Shown piece by piece: positions 34,413 to 41,005 of a stretch of 64,000 bases of DNA. The translations under genes and the position numbers were made by a program. Position 1 is the first letter of the stretch, and each line of letters opens with the position of its first letter. The notes under the pieces were generated by a model. The model worked only from the letters and a program-made list of their open reading frames with translations, was not told where the DNA came from and searched no databases. The stretch comes from Dehalobacter sp. (GTDB lineage Bacteria; Bacillota; Desulfitobacteriia; Desulfitobacteriales; Syntrophobotulaceae). The stretch is taken from the NCBI GenBank assembly GCA_023667845.1, contig JAMPIU010000050.1:124001-188000 (forward strand), written 5' to 3'.

Positions 34413-34575
34413 AGATGTGGACAAAACAGACAAGACTCCTGAGCAGATTAAATCAGAACGCAAGGCACTCTGGAAAAGGCCAAGTAAAAAAGAAGATAGA
34501 GACAAATTAAGAGACGAACGAATCATCGGGGCGAGGGGGGTCAGAAATGCCAACGGTAATAGTGTTTCCAAGTAA
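34405..34575 (+). CDS. small charged phage protein
   Basis: 56 residues from TTG 34405, chosen because AAAGGGG lies eight bases upstream; the frame opens at 34297 but that part is inside the fibre gene. Very basic and acidic residues alternate (ERKALWKRPSKKEDRDKLRD). Overlaps the fibre gene by 8 bases and the next gene by 29. No family recognised. Confidence 0.5.
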   Translation: MLKDVDKTDKTPEQIKSERKALWKRPSKKEDRDKLRDERIIGARGVRNANGNSVSK

Positions 34576-34813
34576 AACTGACGCCGACACTTATCTGCAG
34601 GAAGTGGCAGTTACCCCAGAAGGTGGAGTTTGGACATGGTATGACCCTGACAGTTCCAATAATGCTATCCAATACAATCAATCAACAGACGGAAGATGCG
34701 CAGTAGCACATAATTTCAGCGAGTCGGACAGGGCATGGTTAGAAATCTACCTCGAAGACAAGGCTCAATTTTATAATGAGCTGCCAAGTGATTGGCAGTA
34801 TCGGGAAGAATAA
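34547..34813 (+). CDS. small phage protein near the tail fibre genes
   Basis: 88 residues, ATG with AGGGGGG upstream. Pattern MPTVIVFPSKTDADTYLQEV and VWTWYDPDSSNNA, ending LPSDWQYREE. Looks like a small globular, acidic protein of the fibre/accessory cluster; family unknown. Confidence 0.6.
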   Translation: MPTVIVFPSKTDADTYLQEVAVTPEGGVWTWYDPDSSNNAIQYNQSTDGRCAVAHNFSESDRAWLEIYLEDKAQFYNELPSDWQYREE

Positions 34814-34833
34814 CTCACATTTTGTAAAAGTCC

Positions 34834-34859
34834 AACGCCAGCCGATGGCGTTATTTTTT
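34834..34859 (+). terminator. terminator before the lysis genes
   Basis: AACGCC (34834-34839) pairs with GGCGTT (34847-34852) over seven bases and is followed by ATTTTTT. It separates fibre genes from the lysis module. Confidence 0.6.
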
Positions 34860-34880
34860 ATGCACGGAGGAGGCGGATTT

Positions 34881-35222
34881 GTGGAAAACACAACCTTAGC
34901 TGCAGCAGCTGCGTTGATAGGAATTGCGGGGACAATTAGCGGCGGTATTTTAGGGGTCACCGGATTTTGCCGAATAGCAAAAAAGGACCAAAAAGAAGAA
35001 AAAAAAGAGTGTCAAGAAGAAGGGCAGAAGGAAGGAATCAAAGAGGGGCTATTAAAAGCCGACACTGAATATATCCGCCGCCGGATAGATGATGTTCTCC
35101 TGGAGCAGCGAGAGACAAATAAGACCCTTAATGTTCATGCAGAACGACTGACGAGGGTTGAAGAATCAGCCAAACAGGCCCACAAAAGAATTGATGAACA
35201 TATCGGGCAGGAAAGGAGTTGA
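34881..35222 (+). CDS. membrane-anchored coiled-coil protein of the lysis module (XhlA-like)
   Basis: 113 residues from GTG 34881, chosen for CGGAGGAGG upstream; the open frame from 34776 would include the terminator. Residues 4-30 are one membrane helix (AAAAALIGIAGTISGGILGVTG), and the rest is a Lys/Glu-rich coiled coil with ERLTRVEESAKQAHKRIDEH. This layout resembles PBSX XhlA-type holin partners. It overlaps nothing and sits six bases before the endolysin. Confidence 0.6.
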   Translation: MENTTLAAAAALIGIAGTISGGILGVTGFCRIAKKDQKEEKKECQEEGQKEGIKEGLLKADTEYIRRRIDDVLLEQRETNKTLNVHAERLTRVEESAKQAHKRIDEHIGQERS

Positions 35223-35228
35223 GAGATC

Positions 35229-35960
35229 ATGAGCATGCCTGTAAGGAATGCAAAGATAACTAACGCGTACCTGGATCCGAAAACCAAGGGAGATTACAAA
35301 AAAACCACCGTGAACCCGAACGGCGACCACCGAGGAATGGACATTATCGGTACGGACGGAACGTACGTCCCGACTTACGCTGCAGTAGCCGGGACCATCA
35401 TCGCATCCAGCTATGATAAAGCCGGGTGGGGCAACTTCGTCATCCTGCGGACAACCGACGGAAAATACGACCTTATTTATGGCCATCATTCTAAAGTTTT
35501 GGTAAGCCAGGGAACCAAAGTCAAGGCAGGGCAGCAACTTGGAGTCATGGGCACCAGCGGAAATTCGACCGGCATCCATCTGCACTTTGAGGTTCGGAAA
35601 GCACCGTGGAATAACCAGATCCACGTCAGTCCGGCCACGTTCCTGGGGATCAAAAACGAGCGCGGGAATGTGGTTAGCTTACCAACTGCAACGACAACGA
35701 CCGGCAAAACATATACGGACGTTGTCCTTTGCAACGCAGGAGCCGACGAAAGAGCAGCAGCATACCTGGCTGATTGGTTGGGGACGGAGATTGTACTTTT
35801 GAGCAAAGCCAGCACAATCAAGGTCACAGGCACCGCCTATATTATCGGCAGCAGCGCAAAACCGTTTGACAATACGGTAAATATTGTCGGCGCCGATCGG
35901 TTTGATACCGGCCTGGTTGTCTTGCGGGATTACTGCAAAAAAGCCATCAAAGTCGCCTAA
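35229..35960 (+). CDS. endolysin: M23 peptidase with a CWB2-like wall-binding segment
   Basis: 243 residues, ATG with AAGGAG upstream. Residues 25-140 are a LytM/M23 zinc endopeptidase: HRGMDIIG near 34 and the HLHFEV pair near 118, with YGHHSK between them. No signal peptide, as expected for holin-released endolysins. The C-terminal 75 residues (TYTDVVLCNAGADERAAAYLAD and VNIVGADRFDTGLVVLRDY) resemble the cell-wall binding repeat 2 of Clostridia. It should cut peptide cross-bridges at the end of the lytic cycle. Confidence 0.87.
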   Translation: MSMPVRNAKITNAYLDPKTKGDYKKTTVNPNGDHRGMDIIGTDGTYVPTYAAVAGTIIASSYDKAGWGNFVILRTTDGKYDLIYGHHSKVLVSQGTKVKAGQQLGVMGTSGNSTGIHLHFEVRKAPWNNQIHVSPATFLGIKNERGNVVSLPTATTTTGKTYTDVVLCNAGADERAAAYLADWLGTEIVLLSKASTIKVTGTAYIIGSSAKPFDNTVNIVGADRFDTGLVVLRDYCKKAIKVA

Positions 35961-35971
35961 GGAGGAAACCC

Positions 35972-36316
35972 ATGAAAGTAAGATTAAGACGGTGCAAAGA
36001 TGGAGACCAAGAATATGATTTGGCTTGGTTTATGTGTCCTGGTTGCAACGAGCATCATGCTCCAAAGGTTCACAGCCCTCATGGGTGGGGTTACAATGAT
36101 AACCCTGAAAAACCAACATTTACACCGTCAATTTTAGTTCGAGGCACTAAGCGAATAACTGACGATGAAGCAGAGATGATCATGAGAGGCGATCACATAG
36201 AGCCAGTACCTTTTATCTGTCATAGCTTTGTGACCGATGGCAAAATTCAATTTCTAAACGACTGCACTCATTCGCTTGCTGGGCAGACGGTTGAGCTACC
36301 AGAAATAGCTGATTAG
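35972..36316 (+). CDS. DUF6527 family protein
   Basis: 114 residues, ATG with AGGAGG upstream. CPGCNEHH near residue 24, then NPEKPTFTPSILVRG near 48 and CHSFVTDGKIQFLNDC near 80 are the conserved features of this phage-carried family, with metal-binding-looking Cys and His residues. It is common between endolysin and holin or beside them, function unknown. Confidence 0.8.
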   Translation: MKVRLRRCKDGDQEYDLAWFMCPGCNEHHAPKVHSPHGWGYNDNPEKPTFTPSILVRGTKRITDDEAEMIMRGDHIEPVPFICHSFVTDGKIQFLNDCTHSLAGQTVELPEIAD

Positions 36317-36352
36317 TTTTTCAAATGATATAAAAAACAGGAGGAAAAAAGT

Positions 36353-36937
36353 ATGTTTACAAACTTAGATTATTTCAGTCTCGGAGTCGGAGCGGTAGTG
36401 GGGGTCATCATCGCCTTGCTAATCGTTATCATTTACGCCAAAAAGGCAGCAAGCGGAGGGAAGATTGACGTCGGCGACGTTATCGATGGAGCGCAGGATC
36501 TCCTGGATGACGCCGAAAAGGTCAACAACATCAGTAAAGCATTCCTACCAACTTCCATCACCAGCATTACAAGCAAGATCATCGAGACCGCGGAACTTGC
36601 CGTAAATGCCAGCGACCAACTTTATAATTCTGGTCAGCTGCCGGTGGATGAGCGTTTCACCAAGGCCGTAAACTCAGTTAAAAATGCCCTTGGGATTGAG
36701 GGAGTAACCGTCACAGCAGAAATGCTTGAGTTTATCAACGACACCATCGAGGGCCAGATCGGCAAGAAGAAAGCTACGATCGGGACGGCAGTGACGCCAA
36801 CGGCGACTGACGAACTGACGGTAGAAGAAGCGACAACTCAAACGGTAGATATGGACATTATTATACAAGCACTGGCAGCCGCCGGCATAACAGTGACATC
36901 AAATACAGAGTCGGTCGGATCAGAGCCGGCAGCATAA
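36353..36937 (+). CDS. LLH-type holin
   Basis: 194 residues, ATG with GGAGGA upstream. One N-terminal membrane helix (LGVGAVVGVIIALLIVIIYA, residues 11-30) is followed by a long helical and amphipathic region, and an unusually long Thr/Glu/Ala-rich tail. This matches the phage LLH holin family; the tail beyond about residue 130 is longer than usual. It should permeabilise the membrane and release the endolysin. Confidence 0.82.
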   Translation: MFTNLDYFSLGVGAVVGVIIALLIVIIYAKKAASGGKIDVGDVIDGAQDLLDDAEKVNNISKAFLPTSITSITSKIIETAELAVNASDQLYNSGQLPVDERFTKAVNSVKNALGIEGVTVTAEMLEFINDTIEGQIGKKKATIGTAVTPTATDELTVEEATTQTVDMDIIIQALAAAGITVTSNTESVGSEPAA

Positions 36938-36943
36938 TGAGAG

Positions 36944-36978
36944 GCACCGAGGGAGTAAGATCCTTCGGTGCTTTTTTT
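36944..36978 (+). terminator. terminator ending the late operon
   Basis: GCACCGA (36944-36950) pairs with TCGGTGC (36965-36971), extended inward by GGA/TCC, and is followed by seven T. A strong end of the lysis module. Confidence 0.85.
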
Positions 36979-37164
36979 ATTATTTGCCGAAGTTCTTCCG
37001 TGTGGTTTACGATAAATAAGTATATAATATTAAAAAAGAATCTATGTTCGAAAGGGAATCCCCATATTTTGTCGAAGATTTAATGCAATATCAAAACTAA
37101 ATATGGAATAAAAATGAAACTATATGGACATCACAACATATACTAAAAATAAAGGAGGGATATC
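36979..37164 (+). promoter_or_regulatory. AT-rich promoter region for the SDH pair
   Basis: The stretch is AT-rich and without an open frame. TATAAT occurs at 37023-37028, but no good -35 lies at the right spacing. It marks an abrupt base-composition change from the lysis genes and probably drives the two following genes independently of the late operon. Confidence 0.4.
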
Positions 37165-37347
37165 ATGAATCGTCAGGACCAGATAAATAAAGCATATGAG
37201 AGATTTGGTATTCCTATGAATCAAATCCCTGATTATACTAATGCAGAGGAGTTTTCTCAAAACTTTGAGAAATGCTCAATATTAAGAGATGTTAATGTTT
37301 CGTACTCGACTAGTTCTACCTACAATAATTTGCAATATAAAAAATAA
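37165..37347 (+). CDS. small protein paired with the SDH protease
   Basis: 60 residues, ATG with GGAGGG upstream. Pattern MNRQDQINKAYERFGIPMNQ, helical in the N-terminal half and Ser/Tyr/Asn-rich at the end. No family recognised. It lies 22 bases before the protease gene and shares its AT-rich coding. It may be a partner or substrate. Confidence 0.55.
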   Translation: MNRQDQINKAYERFGIPMNQIPDYTNAEEFSQNFEKCSILRDVNVSYSTSSTYNNLQYKK

Positions 37348-37369
37348 AGAAATGAATTAGGGGGATTAA

Positions 37370-38344
37370 ATGCCAAGTTGGAATGAGGTATTGAACGAAC
37401 TTCAAGAGTGTAAAAGGGTTGATGCCTTAGATTTTATTCGTAGAAAATATTTAGAGCAATTATATTCCCTTACAGGGAGAAATGTAATTGCTTATTATTC
37501 TGGATGGCTACAAAAACCAGGAATTAAAAACACGGCCATAAATGATGAAGATAAAAATGGCCTAATGGCAGTAATTCATAAATTGGATAAAAGTAAAGGT
37601 CTGGACCTTATTTTGCATACTCCAGGTGGAGATATTGCTGCAACTGAATCTATTGTTGACTATTTACGTAAATTCTTTGGCAACGACATAAGGGCAATAA
37701 TCCCTCAATTGGCAATGTCAGCGGGAACAATGATTGCATGTTCGTGTAAAGAAATAATTCTTGGGAAACAATCAAGTTTGGGGCCTATAGATCCTCAGTT
37801 TAATGGAATTTCTACATATGGTGTAATAGAGGAATTCGAAAGAGCATTAAAAGAAACTTCAGAGGATACTAAGAAAATTCCTATGTGGCAGGTTATAGTA
37901 AGTAAGTACCATCCCACTTTTATTGGCGATTGTGAAAAAGCCATCGAATGGTCAACCGATTTAGTAAAAAGTTGGCTTCAAACAGGCATGTTTATAGGAG
38001 ACCCAGAGGCTGAAGAAAAAGCTTCAATTATCGTTAGTTCTTTGACGAATCATCAACAAACAAAGTCCCATGCGAGACATATTCCTTATGAAGAGTGTGA
38101 ACGTCTCGGATTGAAAGTAAGCAAGCTCGAAAACGATAATAACTTTCAGGATATCGTATTGACAATACACCATGCATATATCCACACATTTGCGAGTTCT
38201 CCAGCAATAAAAATCGTTGAAAATCATTTAGGGATAGCAATGGTACAGCAACAACAAGTACAACAGCTTATTCAGATTCCGCAAGGTGGACAAGCCTTGC
38301 CCTTAAACCTCCTGCCAATGAACGGAGATATAATTGAAGAGTGA
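37370..38344 (+). CDS. SDH family Clp-fold serine protease
   Basis: 324 residues, ATG with GGGGG upstream. The Clp/crotonase-like fold of serine dehydrogenase proteinases is visible: DLILHTPGGDIAATESI near residue 82, IIPQLAMSAGTMIACS near 113 with the nucleophile Ser, and LGKQSSLGPIDPQ near 130. A helical C-terminal domain ends in a Gln-rich stretch. Neither the early nor the late phage modules need it, and the coding is more AT-rich than its neighbours, so it looks like a recently gained moron. Related proteases occur in defence islands, but that role is inference here. Confidence 0.85.
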   Translation: MPSWNEVLNELQECKRVDALDFIRRKYLEQLYSLTGRNVIAYYSGWLQKPGIKNTAINDEDKNGLMAVIHKLDKSKGLDLILHTPGGDIAATESIVDYLRKFFGNDIRAIIPQLAMSAGTMIACSCKEIILGKQSSLGPIDPQFNGISTYGVIEEFERALKETSEDTKKIPMWQVIVSKYHPTFIGDCEKAIEWSTDLVKSWLQTGMFIGDPEAEEKASIIVSSLTNHQQTKSHARHIPYEECERLGLKVSKLENDNNFQDIVLTIHHAYIHTFASSPAIKIVENHLGIAMVQQQQVQQLIQIPQGGQALPLNLLPMNGDIIEE

Positions 38345-38362
38345 AACGTTTAAAGTCTTGGG

Positions 38363-38392
38363 AAGGGTCTGCAAAGACTCTTCTTTTGTTTA
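38363..38392 (+). terminator. terminator after the SDH protease gene
   Basis: AAGGGTCT (38363-38370) pairs with AGACTCTT (38375-38382) with one G-U, loop GCAA, followed by CTTTTG-type T-rich sequence. Confidence 0.6.
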
Positions 38393-38402
38393 TATCAAAT
38401 AA

Positions 38403-38498
38403 TCAAAGATCAAATTTATATAAAGGCCAGCCATGCACGGCCAGCTCGTGGCGGGTTCCCGCGACCTCCCCGGAGCTCATGGAGCGGATCCGGATCAT
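38403..38498 (-). CDS. possible 31-residue protein, last gene of a leftward cassette
   Basis: A leftward ATG at 38498 opens MIRIRSMSSGEVAGTRHEL and ends in WPLYKFDL. The GC-rich coding differs sharply from the AT-rich SDH gene next to it, matching the two leftward genes upstream. There is only a weak ribosome site (ACAGG). Reality is uncertain, but the sequence reads like protein rather than noise. Confidence 0.3.
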   Translation of the reverse strand: MIRIRSMSSGEVAGTRHELAVHGWPLYKFDL

Positions 38499-38538
38499 CG
38501 GTTTCGGCCTGTACCCAGCAGGCCATCGTCAGGCGGGT

Positions 38539-38832
38539 TTATTGTTTGAGCAATATCGAGAACATCAAATTGTTTAAGTCCAGAAACAACAGGTCGATGC
38601 AATCATAAGACCGAGCAACTTCACCATTAACAAGTAGATCACCAGCTACAGCATAACCCATTGGATAAAATTCTTGCCTAATGACAATATCAATATTACC
38701 TTTAACGTATGCTTTCAGATCAGATAGTATATTTGCCTTTTCGTGCTCGGCCTGTTTAAGTAGCTCGGGTAATGCGCTCTTGCTGCACAAAAAGTAACTG
38801 TTTATTTCGGGTTCGGTTATTACAACTGACAT
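38539..38832 (-). CDS. hypothetical small protein of the leftward cassette
   Basis: 97 residues from ATG 38832 (leftward), chosen because AAAGGATGG lies 8 bases upstream; the frame extends further to 39048 but that part overlaps the preceding gene. The sequence is globular, with a hydrophobic C-terminus (YDCIDLLFLDLNNLMFSILL) and EFYPMGYAVAGDLLVNGEV in the middle. No family recognised. It is preceded by a GC-rich hairpin. Confidence 0.6.
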   Translation of the reverse strand: MSVVITEPEINSYFLCSKSALPELLKQAEHEKANILSDLKAYVKGNIDIVIRQEFYPMGYAVAGDLLVNGEVARSYDCIDLLFLDLNNLMFSILLKQ

Positions 38833-38854
38833 TTTACATACCATCCTTTCTTTA

Positions 38855-38880
38855 GAAGCCGGGCTTAGCCGCCCGGCTTT
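38855..38880. other. GC-rich hairpin between the two leftward cassette genes
   Basis: AAGCCGGGC and GCCCGGCTT form a perfect 9-bp stem over TTAGCC. A T run follows only on the + side; on the transcribed (leftward) side it has none, so it may limit expression of the second gene or protect the first mRNA. Confidence 0.5.
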
Positions 38881-38893
38881 CGGCGTTATCGTT

Positions 38894-39301
38894 TTAGTGA
38901 TTGTATCGGTACTTGCCCCAGGCGGCGAGTTGCTCGCTATCCATCGGCTCCGGAGAGTCCGTCTCGATATAATCCTGCGGCCCAAAAACCGCCAGCTCGT
39001 CGGAGAGAAAGTCAGCCTGCGTGATAACCTTCGCAATGCATCCATCACTGGTGGGGATTTCGATGCGGTGCAAGTAGAGATTTCTGTCGTAAAACCAGTC
39101 TGACTTTATATATCGCTCCTCGGCGTCGGTTCCTCCAATTTCGCTGATGTATTTTGCCAGGCCACCGAAAGCCTGAATTCTGGTCGGAGCTTTATCCCAA
39201 TCGCTGATGTCGCCGAGTATGATGTCCGCACTTGCTTTGTATCCATTGTCTTTGAATTCGATGCTGGAAACGGTCCCATGGTATTTATAAAGCTGGCTCA
39301 T
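38894..39301 (-). CDS. acidic hypothetical protein, first gene of the leftward cassette
   Basis: 135 residues from ATG 39301 with AAAGGAGGAAAC upstream. The composition is acidic (DAEERYIKSDWFYDR, DYIETDSPEPMDSEQL), alpha/beta and without membrane segments. No family recognised. Its promoter region faces the ribbon-helix-helix gene and holds palindromes. Small, acidic, regulated by a neighbouring DNA-binding protein and located in the accessory strip: this is the arrangement of anti-CRISPR/anti-defence operons, which is a hypothesis only. Confidence 0.65.
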   Translation of the reverse strand: MSQLYKYHGTVSSIEFKDNGYKASADIILGDISDWDKAPTRIQAFGGLAKYISEIGGTDAEERYIKSDWFYDRNLYLHRIEIPTSDGCIAKVITQADFLSDELAVFGPQDYIETDSPEPMDSEQLAAWGKYRYNH

Positions 39302-39318
39302 TTTTTGTTTCCTCCTTT

Positions 39319-39418
39319 TATATGTACTATTGTTAGTACATATAAAATATACCATAGCGTTATTACATTGTCAATAAAAATTGTACTAATGTTATTGTAT
39401 TATTTATAACGTTATGGT
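39319..39418. promoter_or_regulatory. divergent promoter/operator region with two inverted repeats
   Basis: A perfect palindrome TATATGTACTA-TTGT-TAGTACATATA occupies 39319-39344. A second inverted repeat, 39351-39363 against 39406-39418, matches at 12 of 13 bases and encloses AT-rich sequence including another GTACTAATGTTA copy. The region lies between the leftward cassette and the ribbon-helix-helix gene, which is a likely binder. Confidence 0.65.
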
Positions 39419-39441
39419 ACTCTATTGCTGAGGTGATGAAG

Positions 39442-39630
39442 ATGCCGCCGACAGCAAGAACCAGGGCGAACCGTAAGTATAACGAAAAAGCATACGACCG
39501 GATAGGAATAACGGTCCCGAAAGGCGATAAAGAAAAGATTAAGTCCGCAGCCGATCAGGCCGGAGAAAGCGTAAATGCTTTCATCAATTCAGCAATACAG
39601 GAGCGCATAGCGAAAAGCACCGAAGAGTAA
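39442..39630 (+). CDS. ribbon-helix-helix (Arc/CopG-like) regulator
   Basis: 62 residues from ATG 39442 (AGGTG upstream; ATG 39436 is also in frame). The chain contains DRIGITVPKGDKEKIKSAADQ, the beta-strand and first helix of an RHH fold, then GESVNAFINSAIQERI as the second helix. RHH dimers bind short palindromes such as those just upstream. It is predicted to autoregulate and repress the divergent leftward cassette. Confidence 0.78.
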   Translation: MPPTARTRANRKYNEKAYDRIGITVPKGDKEKIKSAADQAGESVNAFINSAIQERIAKSTEE

Positions 39631-39648
39631 AAAATTCGGTGCTTTTTC
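39616..39648 (+). terminator. terminator of the RHH gene
   Basis: AGCACCGAA (39616-39624) pairs perfectly with TTCGGTGCT (39635-39643), followed by TTTTCT; the stem overlaps the stop codon. Confidence 0.8.
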
Positions 39649-39688
39649 TGTATTTCAGGGGGTACATATATACCTCGGACAACTTTTT

Positions 39689-39820
39689 AACGCCTTACAG
39701 AGCAAATGTGAAGGCGTTATTTTTGGCTTATTTAGGCGTTTTTTAGCTGTAAAAGTTTATTAAGACTTTAATCGCATATTCATATATTTTTAAAGCCTGG
39801 ATCTTAGTCTAGGCTTTTTT
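39689..39820 (+). terminator. two further terminator-like hairpins in a gene-free stretch
   Basis: AACGCCTT/AAGGCGTT (39689-39718) followed by ATTTTT, and AAAGCCT/AGGCTTT (39792-39817) followed by TTT. The region 39649-39890 has no convincing gene. GGTACATATATACC (39661-39674) is a further near-palindrome resembling the upstream operator. Confidence 0.55.
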
Positions 39821-39890
39821 ACATTAATTTGTCATTTACAAAATCTACTAAATAGTGACATAATTCTACTAATGTGTGGAATAACCAATT

Positions 39891-39923
39891 AAAAAAACTC
39901 CTTCATGGAGTTTGCTTTTTTTA
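39891..39923. terminator. bidirectional terminator at the end of the leftward XRE gene
   Basis: AAACTCC (39895-39901) pairs with GGAGTTT (39907-39913); A-rich on the left and T-rich on the right, so it functions in both directions and ends the XRE gene from the right. Confidence 0.65.
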
Positions 39924-40172
39924 AACGTTGTAGAAGATGTCTTCTACTATGTATTTTTTCTTCACGTACTTTGTGAGTCTTGCTGCAATATCTATGGCCC
40001 GGCCTAAAGAAGGTTGACCTTCCTGGTTCTCATACCTGCTTAAGATTTTTTTGTTAACCTTGATTATCTTTCCCATATCTTCCTGGGTGAGTTTAATTCC
40101 TTCCTTTGCAGAGATGTCTAACCTGATTTGCAGCAAGCGATTCCTTGTTTCCAAAGGATCACGTCCAGTCAA
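39921..40172 (-). CDS. small XRE-type helix-turn-helix protein
   Basis: Up to 83 residues, leftward, opening with TTG at 40172; no clear ribosome site precedes any start, so the true start is uncertain and could be internal. The HTH is KLTQEDMGKIIKVNKKILSRYENQEGQPS, the typical helix 2-turn-helix 3 of XRE repressors, though short for a full repressor. It faces the rightward XRE gene across a 130-base gap, suggesting a lysogeny switch or a remnant of one. Confidence 0.65.
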   Translation of the reverse strand: MTGRDPLETRNRLLQIRLDISAKEGIKLTQEDMGKIIKVNKKILSRYENQEGQPSLGRAIDIAARLTKYVKKKYIVEDIFYNV

Positions 40173-40226
40173 GTATTGTGTCTGTTAATTAGTATACATG
40201 ATATGACTTATGCATGGAACATTATT

Positions 40227-40268
40227 TTGTCGAAAAATATTACGCTTGAAGAAAAGAACGTTCGACAA
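40227..40268. promoter_or_regulatory. inverted repeat between two XRE genes
   Basis: TTGTCGAA (40227-40234) and TTCGACAA (40261-40268) are perfect complements separated by 26 bases, in the divergent gap of the two XRE genes, a plausible operator pair. Confidence 0.5.
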
Positions 40269-40306
40269 GAATTAATTACTTTTTTAAGACCATTGGAGTA
40301 TTATTG

Positions 40307-40513
40307 ATGTCGTTGGGGGAACGGATCCGGCTGCAAAGAGAGTCTTTAGATTTGACAAGGTCGTATTTAGCTGATAAAGCAGAAATAAGTAGGCAATATC
40401 TTAAGCAGATAGAAACGAGTAGGGTTATTCCAGGGGTAGCGTCTTTATCAAGAATTGCAGTAGTTTTGGGGGTGGCTTTAAGCGAATTACTTAATTTAAG
40501 TCAAGAAAATTGA
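40307..40513 (+). CDS. XRE-type helix-turn-helix regulator
   Basis: 68 residues from ATG 40307 with GGAG upstream. Classic Cro/CI-like domain: RIRLQRESLDLTRSYLADKAEISRQYLKQIE, then SLSRIAVVLGVALSELLNL. It has no C-terminal dimerisation or protease domain, so it is Cro-sized. It overlaps the next small gene. Confidence 0.8.
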   Translation: MSLGERIRLQRESLDLTRSYLADKAEISRQYLKQIETSRVIPGVASLSRIAVVLGVALSELLNLSQEN

Positions 40514-40524
40514 TGGAGGACATA

Positions 40525-40731
40525 ATGAATGCAGTAAGGATTATAGATAACGTGAATAACGCATATCATCGGTTAGATAATTGTATAATTTTGATGAGAG
40601 AAAGACTGAGACGGATGGAAGGGGTTACTGATCTAAAAAAACTTCTAGAAGAGCAGGATGGGATTGAAGATGCTCTGAATATAATGGAAGATTCCGTACA
40701 TGAATTATCAAAAATTAAAGAGGCTTGTTAA
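40525..40731 (+). CDS. small helical phage protein following XRE
   Basis: 68 residues from ATG 40525, with GGAGGAC seven bases upstream (ATG 40513 is too close). All-helical and charged (MRERLRRMEGVTDLKKLLEEQ). Function unknown; it is the last gene before attR. Confidence 0.6.
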   Translation: MNAVRIIDNVNNAYHRLDNCIILMRERLRRMEGVTDLKKLLEEQDGIEDALNIMEDSVHELSKIKEAC

Positions 40732-40736
40732 GTTTC

Positions 40737-40772
40737 AAAGGATGCCCTGGAATGAGCATCCTTTATATTATT
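40737..40772 (+). terminator. terminator at the prophage right end
   Basis: AAAGGATGC (40737-40745) pairs with GCATCCTTT (40756-40764), followed by ATATTATT; ends the last phage operon. Confidence 0.65.
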
Positions 40773-40776
40773 GATG

Positions 40777-40800
40777 ACTTCTGCAACCACTTCTGCAACC
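40777..40800. repeat. tandem 12-bp repeat next to attR, candidate integrase arm sites
   Basis: ACTTCTGCAACC occurs twice in direct tandem (40777-40788, 40789-40800), 113 bases inside the attachment core. Tandem short repeats at this position are typical of tyrosine-integrase arm-type sites. Confidence 0.5.
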
Positions 40801-40912
40801 CGGTCGAAAAAATGCGGTATGATGAGGTATGTAACATATTATTAAAAGCATAGAACCCGCTATTCATCAATGTTTTAATATTAGATAAAACAAATAGGGA
40901 TACCCGACAAAG

Positions 40913-40959
40913 CACTCGTAATGAGCAGGTCGTCGGTTCGATTCCGACCATCGGCTCCA
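40913..40959 (+). other. attR: 3' part of a tRNA-Thr(CGT) gene
   Basis: From the anticodon loop CTCGTAA through the variable loop, a perfect T arm (GTCGG-TTCGATT-CCGAC, 40932-40948) and acceptor 3' strand CATCGGC-T-CCA, the sequence is the 3' half of a tRNA-Thr. The bases upstream (AAGC...) do not form the anticodon stem, D arm or acceptor partner (GCCGATG expected), so the gene is not whole. Such a fragment marks the right junction of an element that integrated into tRNA-Thr; the intact copy should lie at the left junction outside the window. Confidence 0.85.
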
Positions 40960-40970
40960 CAAGTATTAAG

Positions 40971-41005
40971 ACCTCTAGGGTTTTTCCTTGGAGGTTATTT
41001 TTGTG
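40971..41005 (+). terminator. terminator of the original tRNA-Thr gene
   Basis: ACCTC (40971-40975) and GAGGT (40991-40995), with AGG/CCT inside, form an interrupted stem followed by TATTTTTG. It follows the tRNA fragment as chromosomal DNA. Confidence 0.5.

Noticed and set aside
40763-40960. Leftward reading frame with MVGIEPTTCSLR
   Set aside because: This is the well-known false frame made by reading a tRNA 3' end in reverse; it overlaps attR and lacks a ribosome site.
40880-40960. A complete tRNA-Thr gene
   Set aside because: Only the anticodon loop onward is present; D arm, 5' acceptor strand and anticodon 5' strand do not fit upstream.
1-40960. A phage integrase or site-specific recombinase
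   Set aside because: None of the gene products shows tyrosine or serine recombinase motifs; the integrase is expected left of the window.
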